From NCBI RefSeq assembly GCF_001661965.1, contig NZ_LYWZ01000022.1:868001-932000 (forward strand): DNA of 64,000 nt. Reading direction: 5' to 3'. Position 1 is the first letter of the stretch. Each line of letters starts with the position of its first letter. The notes under the pieces are model-generated. The model searched no databases and was not told the DNA's origin. It worked only from the letters and a program-made list of their open reading frames with translations. Both the position numbers and the translations under genes were made by a program. This document shows, in pieces, positions 1-9,345 of this stretch. Source of the stretch: Croceicoccus mobilis (lineage in GTDB: Bacteria > Pseudomonadota > Alphaproteobacteria > Sphingomonadales > Sphingomonadaceae).

Positions 1-654
1 CTTTTTGCCCCTATCGCCCTGCTTGCCGGTGCGGCATCGCCCGCTCTGGCAGAGGACATCGTGAAAACCCCCGCTGCCCGCGTCGAATCGCAGGAAAGCG
101 GCGGGTTGAAGACCGCCATTTTCGCTGGCGGCTGTTTCTGGGGCGTTGAGGGCGTGTTCAGCCATGTCGATGGCGTGACCAGCGCTGTGTCGGGCTATCA
201 CGGCGGCACAAGGGCCGATGCCGATTACCGGGCCGTCAGCTCTGGCCGGACCCGCCATGCCGAGGCGGTGCGGGTCACCTATGACCCTGCCAAGATCCGC
301 TATGATCAATTGCTGCAGATCTTTTTCGCGGTCGTTGCCGATCCCACCCAGCTTAACCGGCAGGGGCCGGACACCGGCAGCCAGTATCGCAGCGCGCTCG
401 TGCCGATGGACAAGGGGCAGGAACAGGTGGCCCGCGCCTATCTGGCGCAATTATCGCGCGCAGATCTGTGGCGCGGGGCTATCGTGACGAAGATCGAAAG
501 CCCCAAGACATTCTATCCGGCGGAAAGATACCATCAGGACTTCATGCTGAAGAACCCGCGCCATGCCTATATCCAGCGCTGGGACGCGCCCAAGGTGAAG
601 GGGCTGAGGGAATTGTTTCCCTCGCTCTATCGAGCGAAATTCGTAAAAGGCTGA
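1..654 (+). CDS. msrA: Exported peptide methionine (S)-sulfoxide reductase MsrA, 5' end outside window
   Basis: The frame is open from base 1 and the first 20 codons read as the end of a hydrophobic signal peptide closing with SPALA-ED, so the true start is upstream and the protein is exported. A GTG at 61 could be mistaken for the start but would remove the signal. The mature part carries the MsrA active-site motif GGCFWGVE, with the nucleophilic Cys, followed by SGYHGG and the YHQDF segment near the C-terminus, all typical of the family. MsrA reduces methionine-S-sulfoxide in proteins using thioredoxin-type reductants; here it would act in the periplasm. A lipoprotein MsrB at 12459-12944 could repair the R-epimer in the same compartment. 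The next gene lies 4 bases away on the opposite strand. Confidence 0.93.
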   Translation, partial: LFAPIALLAGAASPALAEDIVKTPAARVESQESGGLKTAIFAGGCFWGVEGVFSHVDGVTSAVSGYHGGTRADADYRAVSSGRTRHAEAVRVTYDPAKIRYDQLLQIFFAVVADPTQLNRQGPDTGSQYRSALVPMDKGQEQVARAYLAQLSRADLWRGAIVTKIESPKTFYPAERYHQDFMLKNPRHAYIQRWDAPKVKGLRELFPSLYRAKFVKG

Positions 655-658
655 CGGG

Positions 659-970
659 TCAGCCGGGCTTGTGCTGAACCGCGCTCATCGTCTGGCAATC
701 GTCCAGAGCCTTTTGCAGCTCTTCGCCCTGAAGACGCAGGGCATGGGATTCGAGCTGCGCCATCGCGTTACTGCTTTCCAGCTGACTGACCAGCTGATCG
801 CGGGCGCCTGCGCGGCGCACCGGATCGTCGATGCCCCAGCCTGCCACCACGTCGATCGCCGCGATGCAGCGCAGCGTCTGCGCATCGCGCGCACTGATGG
901 CCTGCTCTAGCGGAGCATCGACCACGGCAAGAGATGTAAGGGCGACCAGCGCGAGTATAGAGTGGACCAT
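659..970 (-). CDS. Small secreted protein of unknown function
   Basis: A 103-residue protein with an N-terminal hydrophobic segment (SILALVALTSLAVVDA) that looks like a Sec signal peptide. The rest is a short, mostly helical, Gln/Ala-rich chain with two cysteines. The ATG at 970 is preceded by GGAAG six bases upstream; an in-frame TTG at 976 is a poorer alternative. I recognise no domain. It converges with the msrA end (4-base gap) and diverges from the Fur-type regulator at 1064. A periplasmic helical role is only a guess from composition. Confidence 0.6.
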   Translation of the reverse strand: MVHSILALVALTSLAVVDAPLEQAISARDAQTLRCIAAIDVVAGWGIDDPVRRAGARDQLVSQLESSNAMAQLESHALRLQGEELQKALDDCQTMSAVQHKPG

Positions 971-1063
971 CTGCAAACTTCCGCACCATTTGCAAAACGA
1001 TCTTCACAGGCGCGCACGTGCTGCACGCTTGTATGATCGGCCCGACAGCAATATCTCAAAGAC

Positions 1064-1579
1064 GTGATGACGCAAGCCGAATTGAATCCGCACCTTCACA
1101 GCTGCGCCGACGAAACCCATGGGCACGAAGAACATTCGGGCCAGGCCCTGCTGCGCGCGGCGCGCAGCGCGCTGACCGATGCGGGTGAACAATGGACCGA
1201 CATGCGCGCCGCCGTCTTTGAACAGCTGATGCGAAACGATGCCCCGGCGTCTGCCTATGACATCGCGGACGAACTGACCCGCGTGCGGGGCAAGCGCGTG
1301 GCGCCCAACAGCATCTATCGCATCCTCGACCTGTTCGTGCGTACCAATCTTGCCAACCGGATCGAGAGCGCGAATGCCTATCTGGTCAATCGCCATCCCG
1401 GTTGCCGCCATGACTGTATCTTCCTGATCTGCGACATCTGCGGCAAGGCCGAGCATATAGACGACGATCGGCTGACCGATGGCCTGCGCGGTGCGGCAGG
1501 CGAAGCGGGGTTTACGGATTTGCGGACCGTCGTCGAACTGCGCGGCACCTGCAGCGTCTGCACGGCTAAGGCGGCCTAA
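1064..1579 (+). CDS. zur: Fur family regulator, Zur-like
   Basis: A 171-residue Fur-superfamily repressor. The N-terminus is His-rich (HLHSCADETHGHEEH) and is followed by the winged-helix segment, where PASAYDIADELTRV and the recognition region VAPNSIYRILDLF match the family. The dimerisation domain has HDCIFLICDICGKAEHID, with a CxxC pair, and a second CxxC (CSVC) near the C-terminus; together these form the structural zinc site. The order of domains and the paired CxxC motifs fit Zur (zinc uptake regulator) better than Fur. It would bind DNA as a zinc-loaded dimer and repress zinc import genes, none of which are in this window. The gene stands alone and converges with the membrane protein at 1588-3363. 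Fur or another subfamily cannot be excluded. Confidence 0.85.
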   Translation: MMTQAELNPHLHSCADETHGHEEHSGQALLRAARSALTDAGEQWTDMRAAVFEQLMRNDAPASAYDIADELTRVRGKRVAPNSIYRILDLFVRTNLANRIESANAYLVNRHPGCRHDCIFLICDICGKAEHIDDDRLTDGLRGAAGEAGFTDLRTVVELRGTCSVCTAKAA

Positions 1580-1587
1580 GGCGGGCG

Positions 1588-3363
1588 CTAGCCGATTACG
1601 CGCCAGAGCTTCATGCCGTTGGGGGCATGGCCCTCGATCGGCATCAGCCAGTCGGGCGCGTCGCCATCGGTCAGGCGCTGGGCGAAATTCGCCTTACCCT
1701 GCGCGCGATAGAATTCCATTTCCCGCATTGAGGGGCAGAGCATCACATAACCGACCTTGCGGCTGGCCAGGATGGCGCGGGCCTGATCCTCATCGCCGGT
1801 GAAGAAGCGGATCGTATCGCCAATGCCCCGATGAGCGCGGTGATGGGCGGTGGCGACGACGCTGTGCGGGCTGTCGAGCAGGATCGCAGGTCCCATGTCG
1901 ATGGGGGCGAGAATGGTCGCAGCTTTGCCGCCGATGGCGGGCAGGGCCGCATCCAGATCGCATGCGCTGTTTTGCGCTAAAGTAGCATCGGCAGGTGCAG
2001 CCGATTGGGCCGGGGCCGCCTGCATCAGCAGCGTCAGGGGCAGGGCGGGGAGCAGGGCCGCGACGATGCCGGCCACCGCCATCGCCTGCTTGCGCGGCTT
2101 GTGCAGCGTGCGCAGCGACCGCAGCCACAAGCGCAGCTGATAGCCCAGCGGCACGGCGGCAAGGCCGATCACCACGCCGCAGGAACGCGGAAGCGCAATC
2201 GCAAAGATCATCGCCGCCGCAATCAGCGCCGCATATTCCAGGTGCCAGCGATGCAGCCACGCGCCGCTCTGCATCGCAAGGCGCAAACACACGATGATGG
2301 CCAGCACCGGCGGCAGGAGGATCTGCACCGTCAGGTCGAGCGGATGATCCCAGATCGGCTTACTTTCGGAAACATTGGCGAGCCACATGTCATGCGCGAC
2401 CTGATCCATCCCGCCAAAGCTGCCGCCAGCGCATTGCGGCGCGATCTGCAGCAGCACGAGCACCGAGGCGAGGCCGGTGGAGCCGAGCACCAGCATGACG
2501 AAGAGCCACGGGCGCGACACCTCTACCCGCCCAAGGCCGGTGGCGCCCAGCGCCATTACGCCCAGCGCGGCGAGGTGAGCAGGCGCAATCGCATCGCAAA
2601 GCTCTCCGCCTGCGGCAGTGCCATGGGTCAGCAGATAGAGCGCGCCCGAACACATGGCGAGCGATTGCAGGATCGAGACCAGCCATTGCCGGTCGCCCCA
2701 GCAGCGCAGCCAGCGGACAAGCGCGATACCGCAGATGGCGATCACCATCGGCATCGCCTCCATCGAGATCGAGAGCCAAAGCGCCAGCGCCGCCCCGGCG
2801 ATCCAGCCGCCGCGCCGCGCATCGCGGGCCATCAGCGCATTGACTGCGAGCAGGGCGCAGGCGATCTGCCAGCCGTGATGGTCGATCCGCATCGGGCGCA
2901 GCTGGTAAAGCAGCGGGGCGGAGAGCGCGACAACGATGCAGGCAAGCGTGGTCGCCTCTTCGTCGAACAGCCGCCATGCCATGCGCCCGATCAGCAACAT
3001 GACGACAAACAGGGTAAGAAGCGGGACCAGCACGGCGGCGACCTGCTCTGCCGCGGCCTGCCCGATGATGGGTGACAGCGGCCAGACGATCATGGCCAGT
3101 GGTACGTCTACCAGACGCGACCAGTGCATCACCGCGCCAAAGGGCGCGTCGATCCGGTGCTGGGTCACATCGAACCAGCTTTGCCCCGCGAGCCAGTCAC
3201 GCACCTGGATCAGGCGCATGATGTCGTCGCCATCGGCGAATTGGCGATTCCAGATCATCGGAATCGCGGTCAATGGAAGCAGCACCGCCATCAGCGCCCA
3301 GGCCAGCGCGACCCGGACAATGAGTTCCCTTTCGAGAACCGGGCGGCGGCGTTCCCCGATCAC
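1588..3363 (-). CDS. Polytopic GT-C type membrane protein, STT3/AglB-like
   Basis: A 591-residue protein with about a dozen hydrophobic segments and a soluble C-terminal part of roughly 130 residues. The first periplasmic loop carries an acidic patch followed by arginines (FADGDDIMRLIQVRDWL), and a later loop has RPMRIDHHGW. Both resemble the DxD-like and DHH motifs of STT3/AglB oligosaccharyltransferases and related GT-C enzymes, which take a polyprenyl-linked sugar donor in the membrane. It starts with GTG at 3363, whose TGA-overlapping GTGA couples it to the gtrA-like gene, with GGGGAT upstream. The operon partners are a FAD oxidoreductase and a GtrA protein, so a role in envelope glycan transfer is plausible. 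No acceptor is known, and a protein-glycosylating activity is inference. Confidence 0.65.
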   Translation of the reverse strand: MIGERRRPVLERELIVRVALAWALMAVLLPLTAIPMIWNRQFADGDDIMRLIQVRDWLAGQSWFDVTQHRIDAPFGAVMHWSRLVDVPLAMIVWPLSPIIGQAAAEQVAAVLVPLLTLFVVMLLIGRMAWRLFDEEATTLACIVVALSAPLLYQLRPMRIDHHGWQIACALLAVNALMARDARRGGWIAGAALALWLSISMEAMPMVIAICGIALVRWLRCWGDRQWLVSILQSLAMCSGALYLLTHGTAAGGELCDAIAPAHLAALGVMALGATGLGRVEVSRPWLFVMLVLGSTGLASVLVLLQIAPQCAGGSFGGMDQVAHDMWLANVSESKPIWDHPLDLTVQILLPPVLAIIVCLRLAMQSGAWLHRWHLEYAALIAAAMIFAIALPRSCGVVIGLAAVPLGYQLRLWLRSLRTLHKPRKQAMAVAGIVAALLPALPLTLLMQAAPAQSAAPADATLAQNSACDLDAALPAIGGKAATILAPIDMGPAILLDSPHSVVATAHHRAHRGIGDTIRFFTGDEDQARAILASRKVGYVMLCPSMREMEFYRAQGKANFAQRLTDGDAPDWLMPIEGHAPNGMKLWRVIG

Positions 3364-3815
3364 CGCGCGCTATCCCCTGTTGCCCGTGCCAGCACGGGTG
3401 CGTGTCGCAGCGTAAAGACAAAGCGAAGGCGAAGCAGGAATGTCGCGATGAAGCTGGTGCCGACGGCGCACAACTTGGCAATCCGCGCGTCGATGCCCGC
3501 GTCGACCGCGACCGACACGATCACCCATGTCAGTCCCAGCCCGACCAGGGCCGACGCGATGAACAGCCCTTTCTGCACCGAACGCGGGCGCCCGGCATCG
3601 GCGACGCGATTGGCGAATACGACTCGGCTCGATGCCAGCCAATGCGCGACGATACCCAGCGAATAGCCTGCCACGGCTGCCAGCGGCGCGGCCATGCCGC
3701 TGGCAAGCAGCGCCATGTATCCCGCCATGTCGACCCCGAGCGCGACCACGCTGGCCAGCCCATAGGCGGCGAAGCGGCGGATCTCGCGCATCTGGATCGA
3801 AGGAAGGGAGATCAC
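3360..3815 (-). CDS. GtrA family membrane protein
   Basis: A 151-residue protein with four hydrophobic helices, opening with [20 protein letters not shown], a typical GtrA-like beginning. Members of this family are thought to help flip or present polyprenyl-phosphate-linked sugars (classically glucose in O-antigen glucosylation). I take the GTG at 3815 as start because it overlaps the upstream stop as GTGA and has GGAGG eight bases before it; the ATG at 3791 has no clear ribosome site. The stop overlaps the next gene's GTG in the same way, so the three genes are translationally coupled. It probably supplies or orients a lipid-linked donor for the GT-C protein downstream. Confidence 0.85.
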   Translation of the reverse strand: MISLPSIQMREIRRFAAYGLASVVALGVDMAGYMALLASGMAAPLAAVAGYSLGIVAHWLASSRVVFANRVADAGRPRSVQKGLFIASALVGLGLTWVIVSVAVDAGIDARIAKLCAVGTSFIATFLLRLRFVFTLRHAPVLARATGDSAR

Positions 3816-5422
3816 GCAGCGTCCCTCCCGGCTTCGACGGGTTCGCGCTCCGCGGTAACGCGGGTCGGAACCGCGCGCATCGAAGCAAGCGCAGCGGCGC
3901 GGTCTTCGGCGGTGCCGACATGCTGCGGGAAGGCGGGTTCTTCGCCTTCGCGCCCGGCCTCGTGATATTCCGCGTCCTCGTTCACGCACCATGTGTCATA
4001 GATGCGCGCCTCGGCCAGGATATTCTCAACCGTGAGCATCGCGGTCATCATCGCATGGTCCTGGTTGTTATAGCGATGCATGCCGTTGCGGCCGACCAGA
4101 TGCAGCGTCGGGTGCTTGGCTTCCAGCTCCTCGCGCATGGCCTGCACACGATCGGCATATTCCTCGTCATAGACCGGATAGGCCTTTTCCTGACGCACGA
4201 CGGTGCCGCCGATCACGTCTTTCGGATCGCACAGGCCGAGGATCGCCATTTCCTTCGTCGCCAGTGCGACGAGTTCATCGTCGCCCGACGCCCACAGGCC
4301 ATCGCCCTCGAAACAGAAATATTCGAGGCCGACACAGGCGACGGTGCTGTCGGGCACCATTTCGGGCGACCACGAACGGAAGTTCTGGATGCGGCCCACC
4401 TGCACCTTCGAATCGTGTATGTAGATCCAGTTGTCGGGGAACAGGTCCTCGCTCTTGATCTTGAGCGCCACGGTCAGGAAGTCGCGATATTTGAGGCCGC
4501 TGGCGTCCAGCACCGATTCGGGCACGGGCGACAGGCGCGCGGCAAGTTCCTTCATCGGGGCGCTGCTGATCGCGTGGGCGGCGCGAATCACGCGCTCGCT
4601 CCCGTCGGGAAGCGTGGCTTCCAGCCGCCAGCCGCCCTGGCCGTCGGATGCCAGCTGCTTCAGGGCATGCCCCATCAGCACCTTGTTGCCAGCCGCCACG
4701 ACATGATCGCGCGCAGCATCCCACATCATGCCGGGACCAAGGCGCGGATAGCGGAATTCCTCCAGCAGGGTTTTCGCCTGCATGCCGTTATTGGGCTTTT
4801 TATTGAGGCCCAGCGAACGTTTCAGCCCATCGGTGACCGCGCCCCACAGGGACAGGCCCTTGATGCGCTGTGCCGCCCAATCGCTGCTCATCTCGTCGCA
4901 GGGCATGCCCCACACCTTCTCGGTGTAGGTCTTGAAGAAGATCGAGTAGAGCTTTTTGCCGAACTGGTTGATGGTCCAGTCCTCGAAGCTCTTCACCTGC
5001 TTGCGCGGGAAAACCTGCGCATAGGCGAAGCTTGCCATGCACATGGTCGAGCGGAAAAGCCCCAGGTTGCGAAGCGCCTCGAACGCGCGCAGCGGATAGC
5101 TGTAGAACTTGCCCTCGTAATAGATCCGGCTCATCCGCGGGCGCGAAATGAAGTCGTCGGGCAGGATCTCGTTCCACAGATCGACCACGGCCTTCGATTT
5201 CGAGAAGAAGCGGTGCCCGCCGATGTCGAAGCGATAGCCCTCGTGTTCCACCGTGCGGCTGATGCCGCCGACATAGGTCTCGTCCTTCTCGATGATCGCG
5301 ACGGACTTGCCGGCCTTGGAAAGCAGGTAGCCCGCGGTCAGCCCTGCAGGGCCTGCACCGATGATGACGACATCAACGCTAAGCTCGCTTGGCTGGCGCG
5401 ATGGTGTGGCGGAAATATTCAC
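3812..5422 (-). CDS. NAD(P)/FAD-dependent oxidoreductase (amine oxidase / UDP-galactopyranose mutase-like)
   Basis: A 536-residue flavoprotein. Residues about 16-50 contain the dinucleotide-binding motif [20 protein letters not shown] and end with the acidic residue of the Rossmann fold (IIEKDE). Then come GGISRT and [11 protein letters not shown], typical of the COG1232-type flavin family found in polysaccharide clusters. The substrate is not evident from sequence. Related proteins include protoporphyrinogen oxidases, squalene/carotenoid desaturases and UDP-galactopyranose mutases. The link with GtrA and a GT-C protein through 4-base overlaps suggests it modifies a sugar or polyprenyl-linked intermediate used by them. 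It is the first gene of the operon; the promoter should lie in 5423-5539. Confidence 0.75.
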   Translation of the reverse strand: MNISATPSRQPSELSVDVVIIGAGPAGLTAGYLLSKAGKSVAIIEKDETYVGGISRTVEHEGYRFDIGGHRFFSKSKAVVDLWNEILPDDFISRPRMSRIYYEGKFYSYPLRAFEALRNLGLFRSTMCMASFAYAQVFPRKQVKSFEDWTINQFGKKLYSIFFKTYTEKVWGMPCDEMSSDWAAQRIKGLSLWGAVTDGLKRSLGLNKKPNNGMQAKTLLEEFRYPRLGPGMMWDAARDHVVAAGNKVLMGHALKQLASDGQGGWRLEATLPDGSERVIRAAHAISSAPMKELAARLSPVPESVLDASGLKYRDFLTVALKIKSEDLFPDNWIYIHDSKVQVGRIQNFRSWSPEMVPDSTVACVGLEYFCFEGDGLWASGDDELVALATKEMAILGLCDPKDVIGGTVVRQEKAYPVYDEEYADRVQAMREELEAKHPTLHLVGRNGMHRYNNQDHAMMTAMLTVENILAEARIYDTWCVNEDAEYHEAGREGEEPAFPQHVGTAEDRAAALASMRAVPTRVTAEREPVEAGRDAA

Positions 5423-5539
5423 GAAGCCCCCTGAGTCGGCAGGTCCTGAGCGGTGGACCCAAGGAAATCCTGACCGAAAATGGCTAAGGGGTCGTTAACG
5501 CCCCACGCGTCGGGGCGGAGTTCGCGTTAACTTTGATGG

Positions 5540-6229
5540 TCAGCCGTTGACCGCGCGCGGTGCGGGCGGTTCGGGGCGCACGATTCGCTGCGAAGGGCGT
5601 CCCTTGCGCCAGACGCGCGACAGGGCCTGAAGGTTGCCTGCCATATGGGCGATTTCCTCGAACCGGAACGTCTCGACAAAGGCGAGTCCGTAATGCGGAT
5701 GATCGCGCCAGCGCACGACGGCGTAGACTTCGCCCAGCGACGGGATCGCGATGCGCAGTTGCTGGTCCATTGCGAGCGGGTGTTCGCATTCGATGCGCGC
5801 GCCCTGATGCGAAATGTCCTTGATCACGACATCATGCTTGGTGCCGAGCATGGAAACCGCAGAGGGCAGTTCGACCGCAATGCGGATCGCACGTTTCTGG
5901 AATGGCCCCTTTTCGCCCACCAGCGCCCGCAAATCCGCGAATTCGGGGAAGCGAAGGCCGGCATGGCCATCGCGCTGCCAGACCAGTTCGACGTGATGCG
6001 CATCGCCGTCGCCGAATTCGAGGCGGATCGGCGCCGTGCCCGGTTGCAGCGGTTCATAGATGCGCACGCGCAGGGCCGAATTGGAAATATCGCGCAGGAC
6101 GCAGGGCATCTCGACATCGTCATAGATCAGCTTGGCCGTGCGGATGATGGGGAAGCGCTGTTCGCTCCTGCGCTCCGCATGGCTGGCGATCGCTTCGCCG
6201 AAACTGCTGTGTTGACCCAGATCGCTCAC
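5540..6229 (-). CDS. Tandem PilZ-domain protein
   Basis: A 229-residue soluble protein with two PilZ-like modules. The first begins with RRSEQRFPI (RxxxR type) and has CVLRDISNSALRVRI. The second has DVVIKDISHQGARIE, matching the D/NxSxxG motif. PilZ domains bind cyclic di-GMP and pass the signal to motility, adhesion or polysaccharide machinery. The first module has lost the usual Gly of DxSxxG (SNSA), so it may not bind the ligand, which is common in tandem PilZ proteins. I prefer the GTG at 6229 because AAGGA lies seven bases upstream; a GTG at 6253 gives eight extra residues and has no visible ribosome site. It is monocistronic. The partner protein is unknown. Confidence 0.8.
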   Translation of the reverse strand: MSDLGQHSSFGEAIASHAERRSEQRFPIIRTAKLIYDDVEMPCVLRDISNSALRVRIYEPLQPGTAPIRLEFGDGDAHHVELVWQRDGHAGLRFPEFADLRALVGEKGPFQKRAIRIAVELPSAVSMLGTKHDVVIKDISHQGARIECEHPLAMDQQLRIAIPSLGEVYAVVRWRDHPHYGLAFVETFRFEEIAHMAGNLQALSRVWRKGRPSQRIVRPEPPAPRAVNG

Positions 6230-6429
6230 GCCAGATTCCTTACGTTTCCGCACGCGGATCAGGCAGTTGGTATAAGGGCCTGATCCTCCACGCTTCGCAG
6301 GATAAATCGGGAGTGGTTAAAGAGCCGTTCGCTAAACCGCGAAATTATACGCAGGACTGAGCGCGAGATTTTTTACCAAGGCTTTGCCTCTGCGGCGCGA
6401 ATCGAAGCGCATCGCGAGCGGTCGCGAGA

Positions 6430-6514
6430 TGGTGCGGACGGTGGGACTCGAACCCACACGATCAAGGATCAGGGGATTTTAAGTCCCCGGCGTCTACCAT
6501 TCCGCCACGTCCGC
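6430..6514 (-). tRNA. tRNA-Leu (anticodon UAA), CCA encoded
   Basis: On the minus strand the 85-base gene begins GCGGACG, which pairs with CGTCCGC before a discriminator A and an encoded CCA (plus-strand TGGT at 6430-6433). The anticodon loop reads ctTAAaa, giving anticodon UAA. The long variable arm (class II) and the GGTTCGAGTCC T-arm fit tRNA-Leu. No integrase lies beside this tRNA. Confidence 0.95.
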
Positions 6515-6634
6515 ATCGCGATCGGCCCCATGGGCCGGCGGCACGCTGATTAGGCGCGCGACAAGGCAGGCGCAATATGGCGCCCGCCGTTAAACCGCAG
6601 CTTTTGAAGGAGAAGGGCTGCGCTGCCTGCCCCG

Positions 6635-6919
6635 TCAGGGGTTAAGGCGCTCGCGCATTTCCTTGCCCGCCTTGAAATAGGGGACCTTCTTGCCCGGCAC
6701 CTCGACCGTTTCGCCGGTGCGCGGATTGCGGCCTGCGCGCGCTGCGCGCTCACGCGTCGAAAAAGCGCCGAAACCGCGCAGTTCGACCCGGCCGCCCTGG
6801 GCCAGACGCTCGGTAATGGCGTCGAAGAAAGTATTGACGACCTGCTCCACTTCCTCGGGCCGAAGCTCGGGATTTTCCTTGGAGAGAGTCTGGACGAGTT
6901 CCGATCTGATCATTCGCAT
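6635..6919 (-). CDS. ihfB: Integration host factor beta subunit
   Basis: A 94-residue HU/IHF-family DNA-bending protein. It has the start IRSELVQTL, the central [14 protein letters not shown], and the DNA-contact arm [16 protein letters not shown] with the intercalating proline, followed by [13 protein letters not shown]. The beginning and the length of 94 are typical of IHF beta rather than HU (compare the 90-residue HU gene at 55432). IHF would form a heterodimer with IhfA, which is not in this window. Two ATGs (6919 and 6913) are possible; the family start MIRSEL favours the second but no ribosome site decides. About 200 bases upstream (6920-7118) show no gene. Confidence 0.93.
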   Translation of the reverse strand: MRMIRSELVQTLSKENPELRPEEVEQVVNTFFDAITERLAQGGRVELRGFGAFSTRERAARAGRNPRTGETVEVPGKKVPYFKAGKEMRERLNP

Positions 6920-7118
6920 TCACCCGCTTGCCGTGGCTGCGACCCCATTGGCATCCGCGCCGTGACCTCTCATCCAAACCGGGCCCCCCCAGATCCAAAC
7001 CGAGCGCATGTCATGCGGACGAAAGGGAACATGCCATTCGCACGCGCAACATTCAACCCATGGAACGCGCTTAAAATGAACGAAAACACGGCGATAAGGG
7101 GTAGCTCTTTGCGGCAGA

Positions 7119-7520
7119 TCAGTTTTGCGTGGCGATCTCGGCGGATCGGCCTGCGTCCGCCGCCTCAACATTCGCCATCAGCTCTGCCGGATCGAGATCG
7201 AGGAGCGCCATGCGCTGGCGAATCGCGGGCCAGTCATCGGTCAGGAACTGCGCGCGCTCTGCCGAAAGCAGGGCGGCCCGGGCGCCGGGCAGCAGCTCCA
7301 CCCCGATGCCCCGGCGCACGGCGATATGGCCATCGTCCTGAAATTGCTGATAGGCTTTCGCCACGGTCAGCGGGTTGGCCCCGTGTTCGGCAGCAAAGGC
7401 GCGGACCGAGGGGAGCAGATCCCCTTCGGCGAAACGCCCGGTCAGGATCGCGGCCACGATCTCGTCGCGAAGCTTGAGATAGACGGGGCGCGTCGCCTGT
7501 GGTCCGGTCGCTTTGGGCAT
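7119..7520 (-). CDS. GntR family transcriptional regulator (YtrA-like, short form)
   Basis: A 133-residue protein. The N-terminal winged helix contains RPVYLKLRDEIVAAILTG, LLPSVRAFAAEHGANPLTVAKA and GIGVELLPGA, the classic GntR signature. The C-terminal tail is only about 55 residues, too short for a FadR- or HutC-type ligand domain, which places it with the short YtrA-like group. The ATG at 7520 opens the conserved domain. It diverges from the POT transporter at 7686, and a partly palindromic GTAATACTGGCATAAC at 7525-7540 lies right in front of it, consistent with autoregulation. Control of the transporter is inferred only from position. Confidence 0.85.
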   Translation of the reverse strand: MPKATGPQATRPVYLKLRDEIVAAILTGRFAEGDLLPSVRAFAAEHGANPLTVAKAYQQFQDDGHIAVRRGIGVELLPGARAALLSAERAQFLTDDWPAIRQRMALLDLDPAELMANVEAADAGRSAEIATQN

Positions 7521-7524
7521 AGGC

Positions 7525-7540
7525 GTAATACTGGCATAAC
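7525..7540. promoter_or_regulatory. Candidate GntR operator
   Basis: The 16 bases GTAATACTGGCATAAC match their own reverse complement at 10 of 16 positions (GTnATnC...GnATnAC). They lie 5 bases upstream of the gntR start codon, between the divergent gntR and POT genes. A minus-strand -10-like TTATGC is inside it. This is a pattern match by eye only. Confidence 0.3.
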
Positions 7541-7685
7541 ACACCGCATCGGGCAAGCACGGCGAAAGCGGCCCCAATCGCGGCGGAAGCACCGGCAAAA
7601 CCGGTAACAATTGCAAATAACCCCTTTCCTTGCGCGCCTTGGCGGTTAGGGTCGCGCGCCATAAGGACAGGAAACGGGATCCCAT

Positions 7686-9314
7686 ATGAAAGATATTGCA
7701 GCCTGGAACGAGGGTGACTGGGTCGCGGCTATCGCGGCTGTCGCCCTGTTCGCGGTTCTGGCCATCGGCGGCGTTATCGCCGCCAAGCGCAGCGAAGAGG
7801 TCGTCGGGCATCCGCGCGGGCTGTTCGTCCTCTTTTATGCCGAGATGTGGGAGCGTTTTTCCTATTACGGCATGCGCGCCATCCTGATCCTGTATCTGAC
7901 CAAGCATTGGCTGTTTTCGGATGGCGATGCGAACATCATCTACGGGGCCTATACCTCGCTCGTCTATATCACCCCGGTGCTGGGCGGCTATCTGGCCGAT
8001 CGCTTCCTGGGGCAGAGGAAAGCCGTCGTATTCGGCGGTTTCCTGCTGGCGATGGGTCATTTGCTAATGGCGGTGGAGGGCGATGGCTCAGGCTATCAGA
8101 GCAGCCCTGCGGTCAATGTCTTCTGGCTGGCGCTTGCCTTCATCATCGTCGGTTCGGGTTTCCTCAAGGCCAATATCTCGGTCATCGTCGGCCAGCTCTA
8201 TCGCCTGACCGACGAACGCCGCGACGGGGCCTATTCGATCTTCTACATGGGCATCAACGTGGGCGCGGCGCTGGGTTCGATCCTCGTCGGCTATCTGGGT
8301 GAGACGATCGGCTGGGGCTATGGCTTCGGCCTTGCCGGGATCGGCATGGTGATCGGGCTGATCGTGTTCTGGTTCGGGAAGCCTGCGCTAAACGGCAAGG
8401 GCGAACCGCCCGCACCGCTGGCCAAGGGTACCGAGTGGACCATGTATGCCATCGGCACCGTCGCCGTCGGCGCGCTGTGGCTCCTCATCCAGTACCAGTC
8501 GGTCGTGGGCGGGCTGCTGCTCGTCTCGGGCGGGTTGCTGCTGCTGTACATGCTTTACGAGGCGTTCAAGCTGGAGAAGCAGGCGCGCGACCGCATTTTC
8601 GCGATCATCTTCCTGCTGGCGTTTCAGCCGATCTTCTGGGGCCTGTTCGAACAGGCGGGCGGATCGCTCAATCTCTTCACCGACCGCTTCGTCGATCGCG
8701 GCGGTATTCCGGCATCCTTGTTCCAGTCGGTCAACGCGATCTTCATCGTGCTGTTCGCGCCGGTGCTGGCATGGCTGTGGCGCACCTTGGGTCATAAGGG
8801 CATCGAGCCGTCGGCCCCCGCGAAATTCGGCTATGGCCTGATCCTTGTCGGCCTCGGCTTCGTGGCGCTGGTCTGGGGCGACAGCGCCGCAGGCGATGCG
8901 GCAAAGGTCTCGGCGCTTTTCATCCTCCTCATCTACTGGCTGCACACCATGGGTGAGCTGTGCCTGTCTCCGGTGGGCCTGTCGGCCATGAACCGGCTGT
9001 CGCCCAAGCATCTTGCCAGCTTCATCATGGGGGCCTGGTTCTTCGCGACCGCAGGCGGCAATTTCGTCGCCGGCATGATCGGCCGCGCCACCGGGGGTGA
9101 GGACGGTGAGATGACGCGGCAGGGCACGGTCGATGTCTATGGCACCATCGGCTGGTGGGTCGTGGGCATTGGTGTCGTCGTCATTCTGGTCGCGCCCTTC
9201 GTCAAACGGCTGATGCATATCGACACGCTGGAAGACCGGCCCGAAGATGCTCTGGCGGGCGAGGACGAACTGGGCGAGCCGCAGGCAGGCGGGATGCATC
9301 CCGCACGTGATTGA
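7686..9314 (+). CDS. POT/PTR family proton-coupled oligopeptide transporter
   Basis: A 542-residue inner-membrane protein with 12-14 hydrophobic helices. EMWERFSYYGMRAILILYL near residue 55 contains the family E..ERFSYYG signature that couples protons. GGYLADRFLGQRKAVVFGG and FYMGINVGAALGS correspond to the two PTR2 signature regions. It should import di- and tripeptides with protons. The ATG at 7686 follows a GGAAACGGGATCC leader. The length fits bacterial members of about 500, with a charged C-terminal tail (EDRPEDALAGEDEL). It is divergent from a GntR regulator that may control it. Substrate preference cannot be read from sequence. Confidence 0.92.
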   Translation: MKDIAAWNEGDWVAAIAAVALFAVLAIGGVIAAKRSEEVVGHPRGLFVLFYAEMWERFSYYGMRAILILYLTKHWLFSDGDANIIYGAYTSLVYITPVLGGYLADRFLGQRKAVVFGGFLLAMGHLLMAVEGDGSGYQSSPAVNVFWLALAFIIVGSGFLKANISVIVGQLYRLTDERRDGAYSIFYMGINVGAALGSILVGYLGETIGWGYGFGLAGIGMVIGLIVFWFGKPALNGKGEPPAPLAKGTEWTMYAIGTVAVGALWLLIQYQSVVGGLLLVSGGLLLLYMLYEAFKLEKQARDRIFAIIFLLAFQPIFWGLFEQAGGSLNLFTDRFVDRGGIPASLFQSVNAIFIVLFAPVLAWLWRTLGHKGIEPSAPAKFGYGLILVGLGFVALVWGDSAAGDAAKVSALFILLIYWLHTMGELCLSPVGLSAMNRLSPKHLASFIMGAWFFATAGGNFVAGMIGRATGGEDGEMTRQGTVDVYGTIGWWVVGIGVVVILVAPFVKRLMHIDTLEDRPEDALAGEDELGEPQAGGMHPARD

Positions 9315-9345
9315 GGTTTAGGCCGACTCCGTAAGGGAGAGCGAT

